A stretch of DNA of 64,000 nt from Candidatus Tisiphia endosymbiont of Beris chalybata (GCF_964026555.1 NZ_OZ032159.1:868001-932000); one strand, 5' to 3'; shown: positions 34,895 through 45,190, counted from the first letter of the stretch. Translations and numbers: made by a program. Notes: generated by a model from the sequence alone, not told the origin.

Positions 34895-35110
34895 TCAATT
34901 AGTAAGTTCGTTATCAATAATTGAGCTTGAATTCTCTCCAGAAATTTGAGTTAATTCCTTTTCTTGGTTATCTAGAGCTTTCTTTATAACAATTTGTACT
35001 GTATTTTCTTCTAAGAAAGAATTAGGGGATATGCATGTTAGCGCTAAAAGGATTTTTTGCAAAAAAGTTTGAGGAGGTGTAGATTTGTTATCAGCTTCCC
35101 AGTTAATCAT
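34895..35110 (-). CDS. small hypothetical protein
   Basis: 71 residues (MINWEADNKSTPPQTFLQKI, LLALTCISPNSFLEENTVQI). A single amphipathic region and a polar, Ser/Glu-rich C-terminus. No recognised family. A TAAAGGATTT stretch upstream could serve as ribosome binding site. Low certainty that it is expressed. Confidence 0.4.
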   Translation of the reverse strand: MINWEADNKSTPPQTFLQKILLALTCISPNSFLEENTVQIVIKKALDNQEKELTQISGENSSSIIDNELTN

Positions 35111-35461
35111 ATAAAAATCCTTTAATTGTAATTATTTTAAAATAGATGGTGAAAATATATTATATATACTTAATTTGCAATCTTATTTAATTAAAATTTT
35201 AATTCTTATTAAAGAGATCTCTGCAATGATTTTGTTTGGGTATAGGTAAATTTTACAGTTAAAAATATATTATACATGCATTATATAGAGAAAAACGTTT
35301 AGTAATATTACTTGGAGGAAAGAAAGCTTTGACTGAATGATAAAATCTATAACTAAACTATTCTAAGATTCATAAGTGGCTAATTTTGTGTTAAATTTAC
35401 TCTAGTAAAATGCCATGCTATATTACTAATAAAGCTATTATAATAGATTAAAAATATTGTT
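35111..35461. other. intergenic, no gene seen
   Basis: AT-rich stretch of 351 bp upstream of the DUF6880 gene. It contains TATAATATATTA-type promoter words but no repeat unit or RNA gene that I can support. Confidence 0.5.
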
Positions 35462-36856
35462 ATGTTTACCAAAGAACAGTTAATAAACATTGGAGCAGAA
35501 AAATTAGCAGAAATTATTCTATCGCTGCATAAGAATAGACCAGACCTTCAAAAGCAATTAGAGATAATTTTTGCTGGCTTTGATTCAGATCCTAAAAAAA
35601 TTATTTCGATGATTAAAAAAGAAATAGCATCTTTAAAAAGATCCAGTAGATTTGTTGATTACTATGAATCTGATGCTCTTGCTGATCAGGTGAATCAAGT
35701 GCGTATTCATATTATGGAAGACTTATTACCTAAATCTCCTGATCAAGCTATTGAGTTACTGTTAAATTTTCTAGATATTCACCAAAATACTTTAAATCGA
35801 GTTGATGATAGTAATGGCACAGTCGGAGATGCCTTTCAACAAGCTTGCGCTGATTTAGGTAAAGCCTATGAACACACTACTAATACCTTAGATGATGTAG
35901 TAAATTTAGTTTATGATCGTTTCATGAATAATGACTATGCTGTTTATGATAATATTATCTGGCATTTTAAGGATGTGCTCAAGGATAATGGATTAAGTCT
36001 ATTAAAACAAAAACTAGAAAAATCTGTTAATCAAAAAAACACTACGACAATCAAAATCGGACTGGAACAGATAGCTGATTGCCAAAATGATGTAGATGCT
36101 TATATAGAAGCTTGTTCTTTCACTGGTAAACCACATGCCCATGATCATTTAGAAATCGCGAAACGCCTTATCAAGCATTGGCGTGGTATAGAAGCAATTG
36201 AGTGGCTAGATTCTATAGATCTTCCGGTAGCTCATAGCTGGTATCAAGATAAACAAGCTTTAAAAATACAAGCTCTAGATTTATGCGGTAATTATAAGGC
36301 AGCACAAGCAGAAAGACTAAATTGGTTTGAAACTACTTTAAGTCCTAAAGTTTATAGTGAAATCTTGAAACATGCTGAAGTAGATTTTATAGAATCGTTT
36401 CAAAAAACTGCTATCCAAAAAGCTTTAGATTTTCCCAATCCTCATATCGCTCTTATCTTTCTAAAAGAAATACAAGAATTTGAACAAGCAGCAAAATTAG
36501 TACTACTGAAAATTGATGTTCTAGATGGCAGTAATTATTATACTCTACGTCCTATAGCAGATATTTTATGCAAAGTTGATCCACTAGCATCAACATTACT
36601 ATATCGTAAAATGATAGAGCCTGTTTTAGTAGGAGCTAAATCTAAATATTACAATTATGCTGCTAAAGATTTAGCTACATGTCATAATTTAAGCTCTCAA
36701 ATCACTGATTGGCATAAATACCAAAACCATCAGCTTTATTTTGAGGAAATATCAAAACAACATAAAAGAAAAACTAGTTTTTGGCCTGAATACGCCTCAG
36801 CATTAAATAAACAAATAGCCAAAGACGCTAAAATAGCTAGTAAGAATAATGATTAA
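35462..36856 (+). CDS. DUF6880-family protein
   Basis: 464 residues, all-helical and TPR/HEAT-like in periodicity. It starts MFTKEQLINIGAEKLAEIIL, like the N-terminus of the DUF6880 family (alpha- and gammaproteobacterial, unknown function), and continues with SRFVDYYESDALADQVNQVR, EDLLPKSPDQAIELLLNFL and KRLIKHWRGIEAIEWLDSID. No signal peptide or catalytic motif. The gene is intact and unlike its IS neighbours in being long and clean. Role unknown. Confidence 0.7.
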   Translation: MFTKEQLINIGAEKLAEIILSLHKNRPDLQKQLEIIFAGFDSDPKKIISMIKKEIASLKRSSRFVDYYESDALADQVNQVRIHIMEDLLPKSPDQAIELLLNFLDIHQNTLNRVDDSNGTVGDAFQQACADLGKAYEHTTNTLDDVVNLVYDRFMNNDYAVYDNIIWHFKDVLKDNGLSLLKQKLEKSVNQKNTTTIKIGLEQIADCQNDVDAYIEACSFTGKPHAHDHLEIAKRLIKHWRGIEAIEWLDSIDLPVAHSWYQDKQALKIQALDLCGNYKAAQAERLNWFETTLSPKVYSEILKHAEVDFIESFQKTAIQKALDFPNPHIALIFLKEIQEFEQAAKLVLLKIDVLDGSNYYTLRPIADILCKVDPLASTLLYRKMIEPVLVGAKSKYYNYAAKDLATCHNLSSQITDWHKYQNHQLYFEEISKQHKRKTSFWPEYASALNKQIAKDAKIASKNND

Positions 36857-37035
36857 AGTAATTTATAAACTAAACACCTTTCATCTATAAGCTACAATGG
36901 TATAAAGTAAGATCGATTAAACACCGACCATCATTTATTGCTTTCTTGTTAATCAATATACTGATGTATCATCTAATTAGTGATATTTCCTAAAATAATT
37001 TTAAATGGTTGAGCCGAATCATGTGTTGATTGAAG

Positions 37036-37127
37036 TTAATTAATTTTATATTGTTGTAAATATGAATCTAATAATGCTGAGTCAATATTTTTAATTACTA
37101 TTAATTTTATATTTGAATTATAACCTA
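37036..37127 (-). pseudogene. UPF0235 (DUF167) family gene, C-terminal part, split by IS630
   Basis: The reverse strand reads GYNSNIKLIVIKNIDSALLD and stops at 37036-37038. The preceding part lies beyond the IS630 at 38235-38317 and reads ENGKANQEIIDFLSQKWKIH, KQNIQIM. Joined, they give the GKANxxIIxFLxxxWxIxKxxIxI..G..S..K pattern of the YggU/UPF0235 family. The N-terminus is missing, replaced by IS256 sequence. Confidence 0.55.
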
Positions 37128-38234
37128 ATACCATTTCCCCATTATAAGCAGAGATATTAGATTGATAGAATGAGTAATTTATGATATAAAGCTAGGTAAT
37201 AATGAAATAATAGGAAGTAACAAGGAAATGCCTAAAGTATCAAAAATGATAAATGACGAATTAGTATTAAAAGCAAGGGAAGCTTTGAATAACGGAGGGA
37301 AGAATGGTGTTGTAGTAACAAGATTAAAAGCCATACTAGCATCGAGTAAGCATGGTATTAAGAAAGTAGCGGAAGTTTATGATATCAACAGATCTTCGCT
37401 ACATAGATGGGTTGCTCTATTTCGAGATCAAGGCATTGATGGTCTCAAGAACATAGCAAAGCCTTCTAGATCAAAATTAAATACTGCTCAAAAAGATGAG
37501 ATTAAAACTTTGATAAAGAGAGACAGTAGTATTACGATTAAGAAATTAAAGATAGTGATAAAAGAAAAATTTGATATAGATATAGAAAAATCTAGTATAC
37601 ATAGAATGCTAGGGGCACTTGGGTTTAGGCATATTACTGGTAGAAAGAGGCATTACAAAGCTGACACATCTTCTCAAGAAGAATTCAAAAAAAAATCTAC
37701 AACAAGTACACCAAGATAATCCTATGGTACCTATTTATTTTTTTGATGAGACTAGGTTTGGGACCAATACAAAACATGGTTTAGGATGGTTTGAAAAAGG
37801 CAGTAGGACTCCAGTTCCTACAAAGCTGGGATTTAAATCATTTTATCTTTATTCTGCTACAAATCATAGAGATGGAGACTCTTTTAGTTTAATTATTCCG
37901 AATGTTGATAAGGCCTGTATGCAAGTTTTTCTTAATGAATTTGCGAAACATATAACTACAAAAGTTATACTAGTGATGGATGGAGCTGGATGGCATAAAG
38001 GTCTTACAATACCAGCTAATATTGAGATTATGTACTTACCACCATATAGTCCAGAGTTAAATCCTGTAGAGAGGTTGTGGCAACATTTAAAAGATTCGGT
38101 ATTAAAAAATAAAGTTTACGATTGTTTAACTAAACTTGAAGATGCTGTAATTGAATTTATTCAATCTATTTCAATAGAAACTATAAAATCTATATGTAAT
38201 TGTTCATATATCTATTTATAATAGGGAAATGGTA
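37128..38234 (+). mobile_element. IS630-family element, copy 2 (1107 bp)
   Basis: Same length, ends and internal sequence as 29940-31046. Target is a UPF0235 gene remnant. Confidence 0.88.
37228..38221 (+). CDS. IS630-family transposase, two overlapping frames (copy 2)
   Basis: Frame 1 37228-37719 (HTH half), frame 2 from about 37692 to 38221 (DDE half), joined at the same nine-A tract. Proteins identical to copy 1, including the frame arrangement. Confidence 0.82.
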
Positions 38235-38317
38235 TTACATAATTTGTATGTTTTGTTTATGTATTTTCCATTTTTGAGATAAAAAATCAATTATTTCTTG
38301 ATTAGCTTTACCATTTT
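38235..38317 (-). pseudogene. UPF0235 (DUF167) gene, middle part
   Basis: The reverse strand from about 38317 reads NENGKANQEIIDFLSQKWKI, HKQNIQIM up to the IS630 boundary, and joins to 37036-37127. The GKAN...FL core is diagnostic of the family. Confidence 0.55.
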
Positions 38318-39124
38318 CATTGAAGATGTGAAGCTATGGCAAAGTCGTCCTTTAGATAGAGTGTATGCAATAGTATTTTTTGATTGTTTAGTAGTGAAAG
38401 TACGTCAAGATAAACGTATTATCAATAAGTCTGTATATGTAGCATTAGGTATCGATTTACAGGGGCGAAAGGATGTTTTAGGATTGTGGATCAGTGAGAA
38501 TGAAGGGGCAAAATTTTGGCTTAGTAATTTTACTGAGATGAAAAATAGAGGTATGCAAGACATGTTAATTGCTTGCAGTGATAATTTAACCGGTATGTCT
38601 GAGGCAATAGAAGCCGTATTTCCAAAAACCGAACATCAATTATGTATTGTACATCAGATTAGAAATAGTTTAAAATATGTATCATATAAAGACCGAAAAG
38701 AATTGGTAGCTGATTTAAAGCCTATTTATACAGCTAGCACAGAAGAAGAAGCACATCTTGCTTTAGAATTTTTTGAAGGTAAATGGAATAAACAATATCC
38801 ACAAATTGCTAAATCATGGTATGCTCATTGGGACAATTTAATGGTTTTTCTAGGGTATCCCGAAGCAATCAGGAAGGTAATTTATACAACTAATAGTGTG
38901 GAATCTGTCAATAGTCAATTACGTAAAGTTACTAAAAATAAACGGGTTTTTCCAAATGATAACTCTGTTTTTAAGACCCTATACTTGGCAATTGATTATA
39001 TGACCAAAAAATGGTCCATGCCTATCCAAAATTGGAATGCAGCCATGGCTCATTTTTTAATCAAATTTGAAGAAAGAATTTAAGGCCTTTGAAAAAATTT
39101 ACACACTTAACTGGAAAGACTCCG
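38318..39124 (+). pseudogene. IS256-family (mutator) transposase, 3' two-thirds
   Basis: Begins abruptly at EDVKLWQSRPLDRVYAIVFF with the first catalytic Asp region intact (FFDCLVVKV). MLIACSDNLTGMSEAIEAVF, HQLCIVHQIRNSLKYVSYKD, the D/C-x(2)-H block and VIYTTNSVESVNSQLRKVTK with the Glu follow. About 130 N-terminal residues are missing. The coding part stops at 39081-39083. The sequence up to CACACTTAACTGGAAAGACTCC at about 39124 matches the usual terminal repeat of this family, so the right end of the IS is present. Confidence 0.82.
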
Positions 39125-39155
39125 GGGCTTTTCTCAATTTTGGGAAATCCCCATA

Positions 39156-39668
39156 CTATACAAATGAAGCACTAGAACCTGCTACATCTATTGAGCTAGT
39201 ATCACTTAATGAATTTACACCTAATAAATTATCTACTTCCTCAAATCTTTCTTTAAATTCTTGATTTTCACGTAAATCATTATATGAAGTAAGGATAATA
39301 TTGCTAATAACGTCTTGGTATTCCTTATTACCTATAACAAACTTCTGAGCGTCTTTCAAAGCATCAGTTAATACTTTAAATTCCAATTCTTTTAATTTTG
39401 GGGTACGTTTATTAAACTCATCAAATACTCCAAGTAATTTCTTAAACTCTTCTATTTTACCCCTTCCAAGAAACCCAGCTAAAACAAGTTTCTCAGCTTC
39501 AAAGAAAGCGCTCTTTCTTTCTTGACTAATCGCAGGATTTTTATCATAAAATCTCGTCTGAACCCAATTTACAACCCTATCTAACCTATTTTCTCTAATT
39601 GAATCAGCTAAAAATTCAGTAAGGTGATCCCTTGCTGATTGATATTCTAGCATTTCTCTTCTTCTCAT
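39156..39668 (-). CDS. hypothetical protein with AGSS-type C-terminal tail
   Basis: 170 residues, helical, no signal peptide (MRRREMLEYQSARDHLTEFL, NWVQTRFYDKNPAISQERKS). The extreme C-terminus, NSLSDTSSIDVAGSSASFV, is nearly the same as that of the unrelated protein at 52815-53489 (CSLSDSSDEISMAGSSSS). It is the second gene of a pair: the 554-residue gene lies 23 nt upstream on the same strand. I infer a tail acting as a secretion or recognition signal; the body is not recognised. Confidence 0.65.
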   Translation of the reverse strand: MRRREMLEYQSARDHLTEFLADSIRENRLDRVVNWVQTRFYDKNPAISQERKSAFFEAEKLVLAGFLGRGKIEEFKKLLGVFDEFNKRTPKLKELEFKVLTDALKDAQKFVIGNKEYQDVISNIILTSYNDLRENQEFKERFEEVDNLLGVNSLSDTSSIDVAGSSASFV

Positions 39669-39691
39669 AATTCAATCCCTCCATTACTTTT

Positions 39692-41356
39692 TTAATTAAA
39701 ATCAATATCTACACCGTATAACTGAGCTTCCTCGACTTCTCCACTAGTAAAGAACAATGAACGATCAGCAGCAATATCACTATGAAAGATTCCTATTTTA
39801 TCTGCTTCTTGATTACGAGTATTTATAAAAATTTGTTGTTCTTCGCCTTCCATGCCATAATCTTTGATAGCTAATACAGAAAAAGTTTTTAATATATCCA
39901 AAGCGTAGTTGTCACTTATATAATCCTCATTATTAGCTTCTCTAAACCCTTCCTGAAATGAACTAAAGGGCAATATAGATAGATAAGCATGATCTACAAC
40001 TTTCTTAGCTAGCAAAGATGGATTTAAATCTTCTTCACGAAACACTATTTTATCATTATAACCTATAGCGCTATTTACCTGATCTTTCCTATACTCTGAT
40101 CCATTTTTAATATGGTAAGCTGCTTTTCTAATTCCCTCTGCAGAAGGAAACACATTAATTAAGTTTACAGCTTGATTTTTTTCTGATTCATTAGCTGGTA
40201 CCAATACCTTTGCTTCTAAAGGCTTAAACTCAAATGTAGCATATAAGTGCTTTGTTATATGATACCTAATATGATCCAATGCTTCTTCTTGTCGCTCTAT
40301 ATATAACTTTATAGATTGCAAAGAAATATCTTCATTATAGCTATCCTCCAATTCCTCTGCTAATTCTTTAATCTTTATTTCAGTATTATATTTTTCATTA
40401 TATTCTTTAATTTTTGGCTGTATCTCAACATCATCATCTCTATCATTTATTAGAAATATAATCTTATCTAGCATCTTTAACGCATCTATAACTTTTTTAA
40501 CTCTATTACCTTCATTTGGTACAATTCTTACCTTTGGATCTTGTCTTTTTTCAGTCTGTAATTTACCTTCTTCTGCAAGTTTTGCCGCCTCATCATGAGT
40601 TAATATCTCAAATTCTTGCCCCCTAGAATCCTTAGCTTTCGCTGCTGTAGAGTAGTAACGAATTTCATTAATCAAAGTATTTCCTTCTTCAGGAAAGGAA
40701 GTATAAAGCCTCTGATTAAATAGGGTCAACATTAATCTACCCACAGCTTCATAGGCAATGCTTATTGTATTTTCATCCTGGATTGCTTCTTGCAGTGAAT
40801 CTATAGAGTAATCAATAAACTTACCCATACTTCTTACATAATTTGCTCTGTATTGTTCTACCTGACGTTCATCAAAGATATTGTCTTCCTCTATTCTCTC
40901 AATTATTCTTTCGTCATTTATTAAATATTTGTTTGCCCCTCCTCTTACATTTTTCATCGTGACGTGATAGAAATCTTGAGTAAGTTGCAATTTTTCCTTA
41001 AGATCATTATACTCTGTACGATTAAGGCATAGCCCAGATTGATCAGATACAAATGTCTTCATAGGCTCTGCCAACTGCTTTATTAAATCAGATTCTAGGA
41101 TATCCTCATTCTGTACCTTTGACTTTATAAAAAGTTCTACAAGAGAATATGGCGTAACATGGCGCATTTGCTTTTTATAGCTTCCTGAAACTGGAGGACG
41201 ACCTAATATTACTATCTTATTACCTTCCTCAGCGTCAAGAACCACATCTATAAGCACTTTATCACTCATGCTCACTCCTGTTACAGCATTTAAAAAACCA
41301 TGAATTTTAGATTTTTTTACTTGAGAAAATCCAGGATCATTTAATTCTTCCATCAA
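39692..41356 (-). CDS. large hypothetical protein, possible effector
   Basis: 554 residues, soluble, no signal peptide or membrane segment. N-terminal LNDPGFSQVKKSKIHGFLNA, VTGVSMSDKVLIDVVLDAEE; a long charged helical middle (EELEDSYNEDISLQSIKLYI); a C-terminal SSFQEGFREANNEDYISDNY region. No motif matched to a known fold. It starts at ATG 41354-41356 (MMEEL, second Met equally possible). It is first of a two-gene unit with 39156-39668. The long/short pairing and tail resemble 50935-53489, suggesting a common export or regulatory logic. Confidence 0.6.
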   Translation of the reverse strand: MMEELNDPGFSQVKKSKIHGFLNAVTGVSMSDKVLIDVVLDAEEGNKIVILGRPPVSGSYKKQMRHVTPYSLVELFIKSKVQNEDILESDLIKQLAEPMKTFVSDQSGLCLNRTEYNDLKEKLQLTQDFYHVTMKNVRGGANKYLINDERIIERIEEDNIFDERQVEQYRANYVRSMGKFIDYSIDSLQEAIQDENTISIAYEAVGRLMLTLFNQRLYTSFPEEGNTLINEIRYYSTAAKAKDSRGQEFEILTHDEAAKLAEEGKLQTEKRQDPKVRIVPNEGNRVKKVIDALKMLDKIIFLINDRDDDVEIQPKIKEYNEKYNTEIKIKELAEELEDSYNEDISLQSIKLYIERQEEALDHIRYHITKHLYATFEFKPLEAKVLVPANESEKNQAVNLINVFPSAEGIRKAAYHIKNGSEYRKDQVNSAIGYNDKIVFREEDLNPSLLAKKVVDHAYLSILPFSSFQEGFREANNEDYISDNYALDILKTFSVLAIKDYGMEGEEQQIFINTRNQEADKIGIFHSDIAADRSLFFTSGEVEEAQLYGVDIDFN

Positions 41357-41815
41357 AAATACTCCCTTTCTATCATAAATAAAAACTGCTACGGTTTTTG
41401 TAATTACAACTTATAATTATGAGTTATATCTATCAAATAGCAAACTAACACTTTTGTTAAAAAATGCGGTAAAAATCCTAATATTTTCAGGAGTTTCATT
41501 CTAATACTAAATTAGTAAGATGATACAAGACAATATTTAATTATTATCTTAGTTTATACTAACTTTAGTACAAACTAAGTAGCATTTTTGTATAAGTACA
41601 AACAGTAAAAATACAAAACCTGTTTTAATTATAAGGTGTTATTTTTAGAAAGCAATAAATTTTGCAATTTAATTTAAATTTATTAATCTTTTTTTTATAT
41701 TGTTTAGATATATAACCAGATAACACAATTCTGCAAAATAAAATATAAGTATCAGAACCATTCAATTTAAGTGCCAATTTTTAGCTATTTAAGACCCCTG
41801 CAAAATAGTTATATT
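41357..41815. other. intergenic, no gene seen
   Basis: AT-rich 459 bp between divergently decayed genes. At 41599-41622 it has GTACAAACAGTAAAAATAC, sharing ACAAACAGTA with the palindromes around the parA operon (46910-46959, 48092-48126). No other structure seen. Confidence 0.45.
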
Positions 41816-42142
41816 TTAAGATATTGGTACAAGTAAGTATAATATATACAAAATTAATGAATTAATAGCAAAGTAATGTTCTAGCAATGGCTGTATTCTC
41901 CTGGACATTGGCACAACTCTAATCTTTGATTTCTTACCATAAGGGCCACCTTTACCCTTAATCTGCAGAGCTTTTTGTTGCCAAAGGACATTTTGAGAGG
42001 TAAGAGCGCATAACTCAGATACCCTGAGACCTGTATCTAATAGGGTCCAAATTATTAGCTTTTCCTCAGTTGTCTTACAGATATTAGATAACCTATCTGC
42101 TTCTTCTATTGTTAATGGTTCTCTAACATATTGATAAGTCAT
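41816..42142 (-). pseudogene. tyrosine recombinase fragment
   Basis: 108 codons: YVREPLTIEEADRLSNICKT, then LLDTGLRVSELCALTSQNVL with the catalytic Arg, then ALQIKGKGGPYGKKSKIRVV with the catalytic Lys beta-hairpin. It ends in unrelated residues after RIQPLLEHYF; the HxxR, H/W and Tyr motifs are absent. The N-terminal SAM-like domain is missing too. A dead integrase at the border of the plasmid-like block. Confidence 0.8.
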
Positions 42143-42843
42143 ATAATTTTTTGCTTGTTATTTTAGAACAGTTCGCTTTTACTAAAAAAGTATGAATATA
42201 GTTCACTTTATTATTAATAGATAGCAAAGAAGTTACTACTAAGCAAGACAAGTATTTATCTGCTTTGGGATAATTTTATAAATCTTATGACTAACAATGG
42301 TTGTTCGCATTTAGGGGCCGAATACGAACTGCAAGAAAATGTTTAGTCATTGGCAATGTCTAAATTACACCTATAAGTGCAATTCAATTATGCAAAAAAA
42401 AGCAATTTATTCCTACAGGTGACAATTTATCCGATCAATTTATCCTAAATAATTTTGAAGTTGGTAGACAAACAAATAATCCTACTTCATGTCAGATTAG
42501 GCCTACACTTGCCTTATCACTCAGTATTTGCTTGACGATACCCTAGATATTTTCTAATATCCTGATTATATCTTTGGGTGAAATGACAAGTAGGGACCAG
42601 ATCCAACATTAGGGAGTGTATTGTGGCAATATTTTAGGTAATTTGGTAAAATTATCTTAGGATAATTTGATCGTATAACTATTATTATACGTTGTGATAT
42701 CACCAAATTGATCGTATAAATGGTATTTTTATAGTAAATTATCTATATAAAAACTAATCGTATAATAAGTTATGCCCAAAATAAAAGAAATTGAAGATTT
42801 GATAAAGTACTAAAAAATCTTAATAAATCAGAATGTACATTAA
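42143..42843. repeat. non-coding, inverted-duplicated sequence next to fic
   Basis: 42143-42560 has no recognisable gene. From about 42570 to 42843 the sequence is an inverted copy of 44868-45125, holding TTATACGATCA/TGATCGTATAA words, ATTATACGTTGTGATATCACC and TCTGGTCCCTACTTGTCATTTCACCC. The last part is the fic 3' flank. Confidence 0.6.
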
Positions 42844-43947
42844 CTAATTATTAAGTTTTTTAATTAACTTATAGCGGGTTGCTTTACCTTGTCCTAAACG
42901 GCTTAGTCGTTTCAAGTCAACTAATTTCTTAATAATAGACTCAACTGTACGTTCAGGGAAACCTAAAGCAGTTACAGCGTCCTTACGGCTAAATTCAACA
43001 ATTGCTTTGTTATTTATCCAATTCCATAATTCTAATTGTTTTTCAGAAAGTAAATATTCTATATTATCTCCTTCTATAATCTTGAGAGCTTGATTACTTT
43101 GAGATTTTACAATATTGAGAAAAAACATAAGCCAAGGGGTTATATCTTCTGAGTTGGTTTTCCAAGTAGATTGAGTTTTGTTGAGTGCCAAGTAGTAATC
43201 AATCTTACTAGCTTCAATACTACGCTCGTGAGAGGCTACTTGAGTAAAATAATACCCTTGTTGTAAAAGCATTAAGTTGGTAAGAAGTCTGCTAGTTCTA
43301 CCATTTCCATCTTGAAATGGATGAATTGCCAAATATTCAAAAACAAAGTTAGCAATTAAGATTAAAGGATGTTTTATTTTATTTGTTATTGCCCAATTAT
43401 ACCAATCTATTAGCTCCAACATTTCTTTTTTAACTAAATAGGGTGGTGTAGGCTTAAATATTATACCTACGATATTGCCAGCTTGATCTTTTGCTTCAAC
43501 ACGGTTAGTACCAAATTTGTAATTACCTCTATGTCTTATATCTTTATGACTATGAATTAACATATCATGATGCAATTTAAGAATTGAAGATTCACTTATA
43601 GGCACATCATTATAATTGCTAAAAACTAATTCTAGACATTGTAAGTAACCAACTATTTCTTGCTCATCGCGAGTTTTAAATTTTTTGACTCCTAAGTTTT
43701 TATATAAGTTCTCAACTTCAATATCGGTTAAACGGTTACCTTCAATACGGTTAGATGAACCTGTAGAGGTAACAATTACAGAACGTGTCAAACGTTCTAT
43801 GGTTTGAGGCAACAATCTATCTGTAATATGCCAGGTATTTTTCACTCCATCGATTTCTGATATGATACTATAAATACTCTCAATAGCTTCAGGTTTAAAA
43901 TTTAATCTTGCTTGAACTCGATATTCTTGCCAAATCATATTAATCAT
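42844..43947 (-). CDS. Fic-family protein with N-terminal inhibitory motif
   Basis: 367 residues from the ATG at 43945-43947 (an upstream GTG and a later ATG at 43938 are alternatives). The N-terminal helix has the autoinhibitory (S/T)xxxE(G/N) motif as TGSSNRIEGN, about residues 62-71. Then the Fic core with RGNYKFGTNRV and the flap region, and the catalytic HPFQDGNGRTSR near residue 210. A winged-helix C-terminal domain follows (FSRKDAVTALGFPERTVESI, IKKLVDLKRLSRLGQGKATR). Fic enzymes usually transfer AMP to target hydroxyls; class II members are restrained by the N-terminal Glu. A host or self target is unknown. Confidence 0.88.
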   Translation of the reverse strand: MINMIWQEYRVQARLNFKPEAIESIYSIISEIDGVKNTWHITDRLLPQTIERLTRSVIVTSTGSSNRIEGNRLTDIEVENLYKNLGVKKFKTRDEQEIVGYLQCLELVFSNYNDVPISESSILKLHHDMLIHSHKDIRHRGNYKFGTNRVEAKDQAGNIVGIIFKPTPPYLVKKEMLELIDWYNWAITNKIKHPLILIANFVFEYLAIHPFQDGNGRTSRLLTNLMLLQQGYYFTQVASHERSIEASKIDYYLALNKTQSTWKTNSEDITPWLMFFLNIVKSQSNQALKIIEGDNIEYLLSEKQLELWNWINNKAIVEFSRKDAVTALGFPERTVESIIKKLVDLKRLSRLGQGKATRYKLIKKLNN

Positions 43948-44288
43948 ACACACGTTATATGTGAGATTATGTGATATCGTGTGAATAAAGTCAAGAGATC
44001 TTTGATCATTTTAGAAATTTAGTTGCAAATGAAAATATAAACATTGATGAATTATTAAATTTTAATATAGCATAAGAATTCATTGTAAATAAATTATTAT
44101 ACGATTAGTTTTGTTATAGATACATTCTTAGTAAAAGCTTAACAAGTCCTAATATACAAAGGTTTTCTATTCGTATAATAATAGTTATGCGATTAGAAAT
44201 TTGTAAGATAATTTTTAGAAAAATACATAAAATTTGCCAAAAAACCTCTCTTAATGTCGGATTTGGCCCCTACTTGTCATTTTACCCA
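43948..44288. other. spacer between inverted fic copies with a repeat unit
   Basis: About 44090-44288 holds one copy of a repeated ~100-200 bp unit: ATTATACGATTAGTTTTG, CGTATAATAATAGTTATGCG, TAAGATAATTTTT, then TGTCGGATTTGGCCCCTACTTGTCATTT. Related copies are at 44940-45125 and, inverted, 42570-42780. The 103-nt open frame leading into the truncated fic is made of this repeat. Confidence 0.55.
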
Positions 44289-44867
44289 ATGTTGGAGCTA
44301 ATAGATTGGTATAATTGGGCAATAACAAATAAAATAAAACATCCTTTAATCTTAATTGCTAACTTTGTTTTTGAATATTTGGCAATTCATCCATTTCAAG
44401 ATGGAAATGGTAGAACTAGCAGACTTCTTACCAACTTAATGCTTTTACAACAAGGGTATCATTTTACTCAAGTAGCCTCTCACGAACGTAGTATTGAAGC
44501 TAGCAAAATTGATTACTACTTGGCACTCAACAAAACTCAATCTACTTGGAAAACCAACTCAGAAGACATAACGCCTTGGCTTATGTTTTTTCTCAACATT
44601 GTAAAATCTCAAAGTAATCAAGCTCTCAAGATTATAGAAGGAGATAATATAGAATATTTACTTTCTGAAAAACAATTAGAATTATGGAATTGGATAAATA
44701 ACAAAGTAATTGTTGAATTTAGCCGTAAGGACGCTGTAACTGCTTTAGGTTTCCCTGAACGTACAGTTGAGTCTATTATTAAGAAATTAGTTGACTTGAA
44801 ACGACTAAGCCGTTTAGGACAAGGTAAAGCAACCCGCTATAAGTTAATTAAAAAACTTAATAATTAG
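44289..44867 (+). pseudogene. truncated inverted second copy of fic
   Basis: Encodes MLELIDWYNWAITNKIKHPL through the end of the Fic protein with two differences from the intact copy (QGYHF for QGYYF; NNKVIVEF for NNKAIVEF). It keeps HPFQDGNGRTSR and the winged-helix domain but lacks the inhibitory helix, the first Fic helices and the flap, so AMPylation is unlikely even if translated. The duplication continues about 185 bp past the stop. Confidence 0.8.
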
Positions 44868-45190
44868 TTAATGTACATTCTGATTTATTAAGATTTTTTA
44901 GTACTTTATCAAATCTTCAATTTCTTTTATTTTGGGCATAACTTATTATACGATTAGTTTTTATATAGATAATTTACTATAAAAATACCATTTATACGAT
45001 CAATTTGGTGATATCACAACGTATAATAATACTTATGCGATCAAAAATCCTAAGATAATTTTGAATACAAAGAAAACCACCAAAAAACGTCTCCTAATGT
45101 CGAATCCAGCCCCTACTTATCATACACTGTGGCCTATCATATCACCCAAAATACAGTAGAAGATAGATTCCTTAAAACACAATAAGCAAA

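Noticed and set aside
42570..45125. CRISPR array around fic repeats
   Set aside because: The repeated units are few, long, diverged and partly inverted, with no regular spacers and no cas genes.
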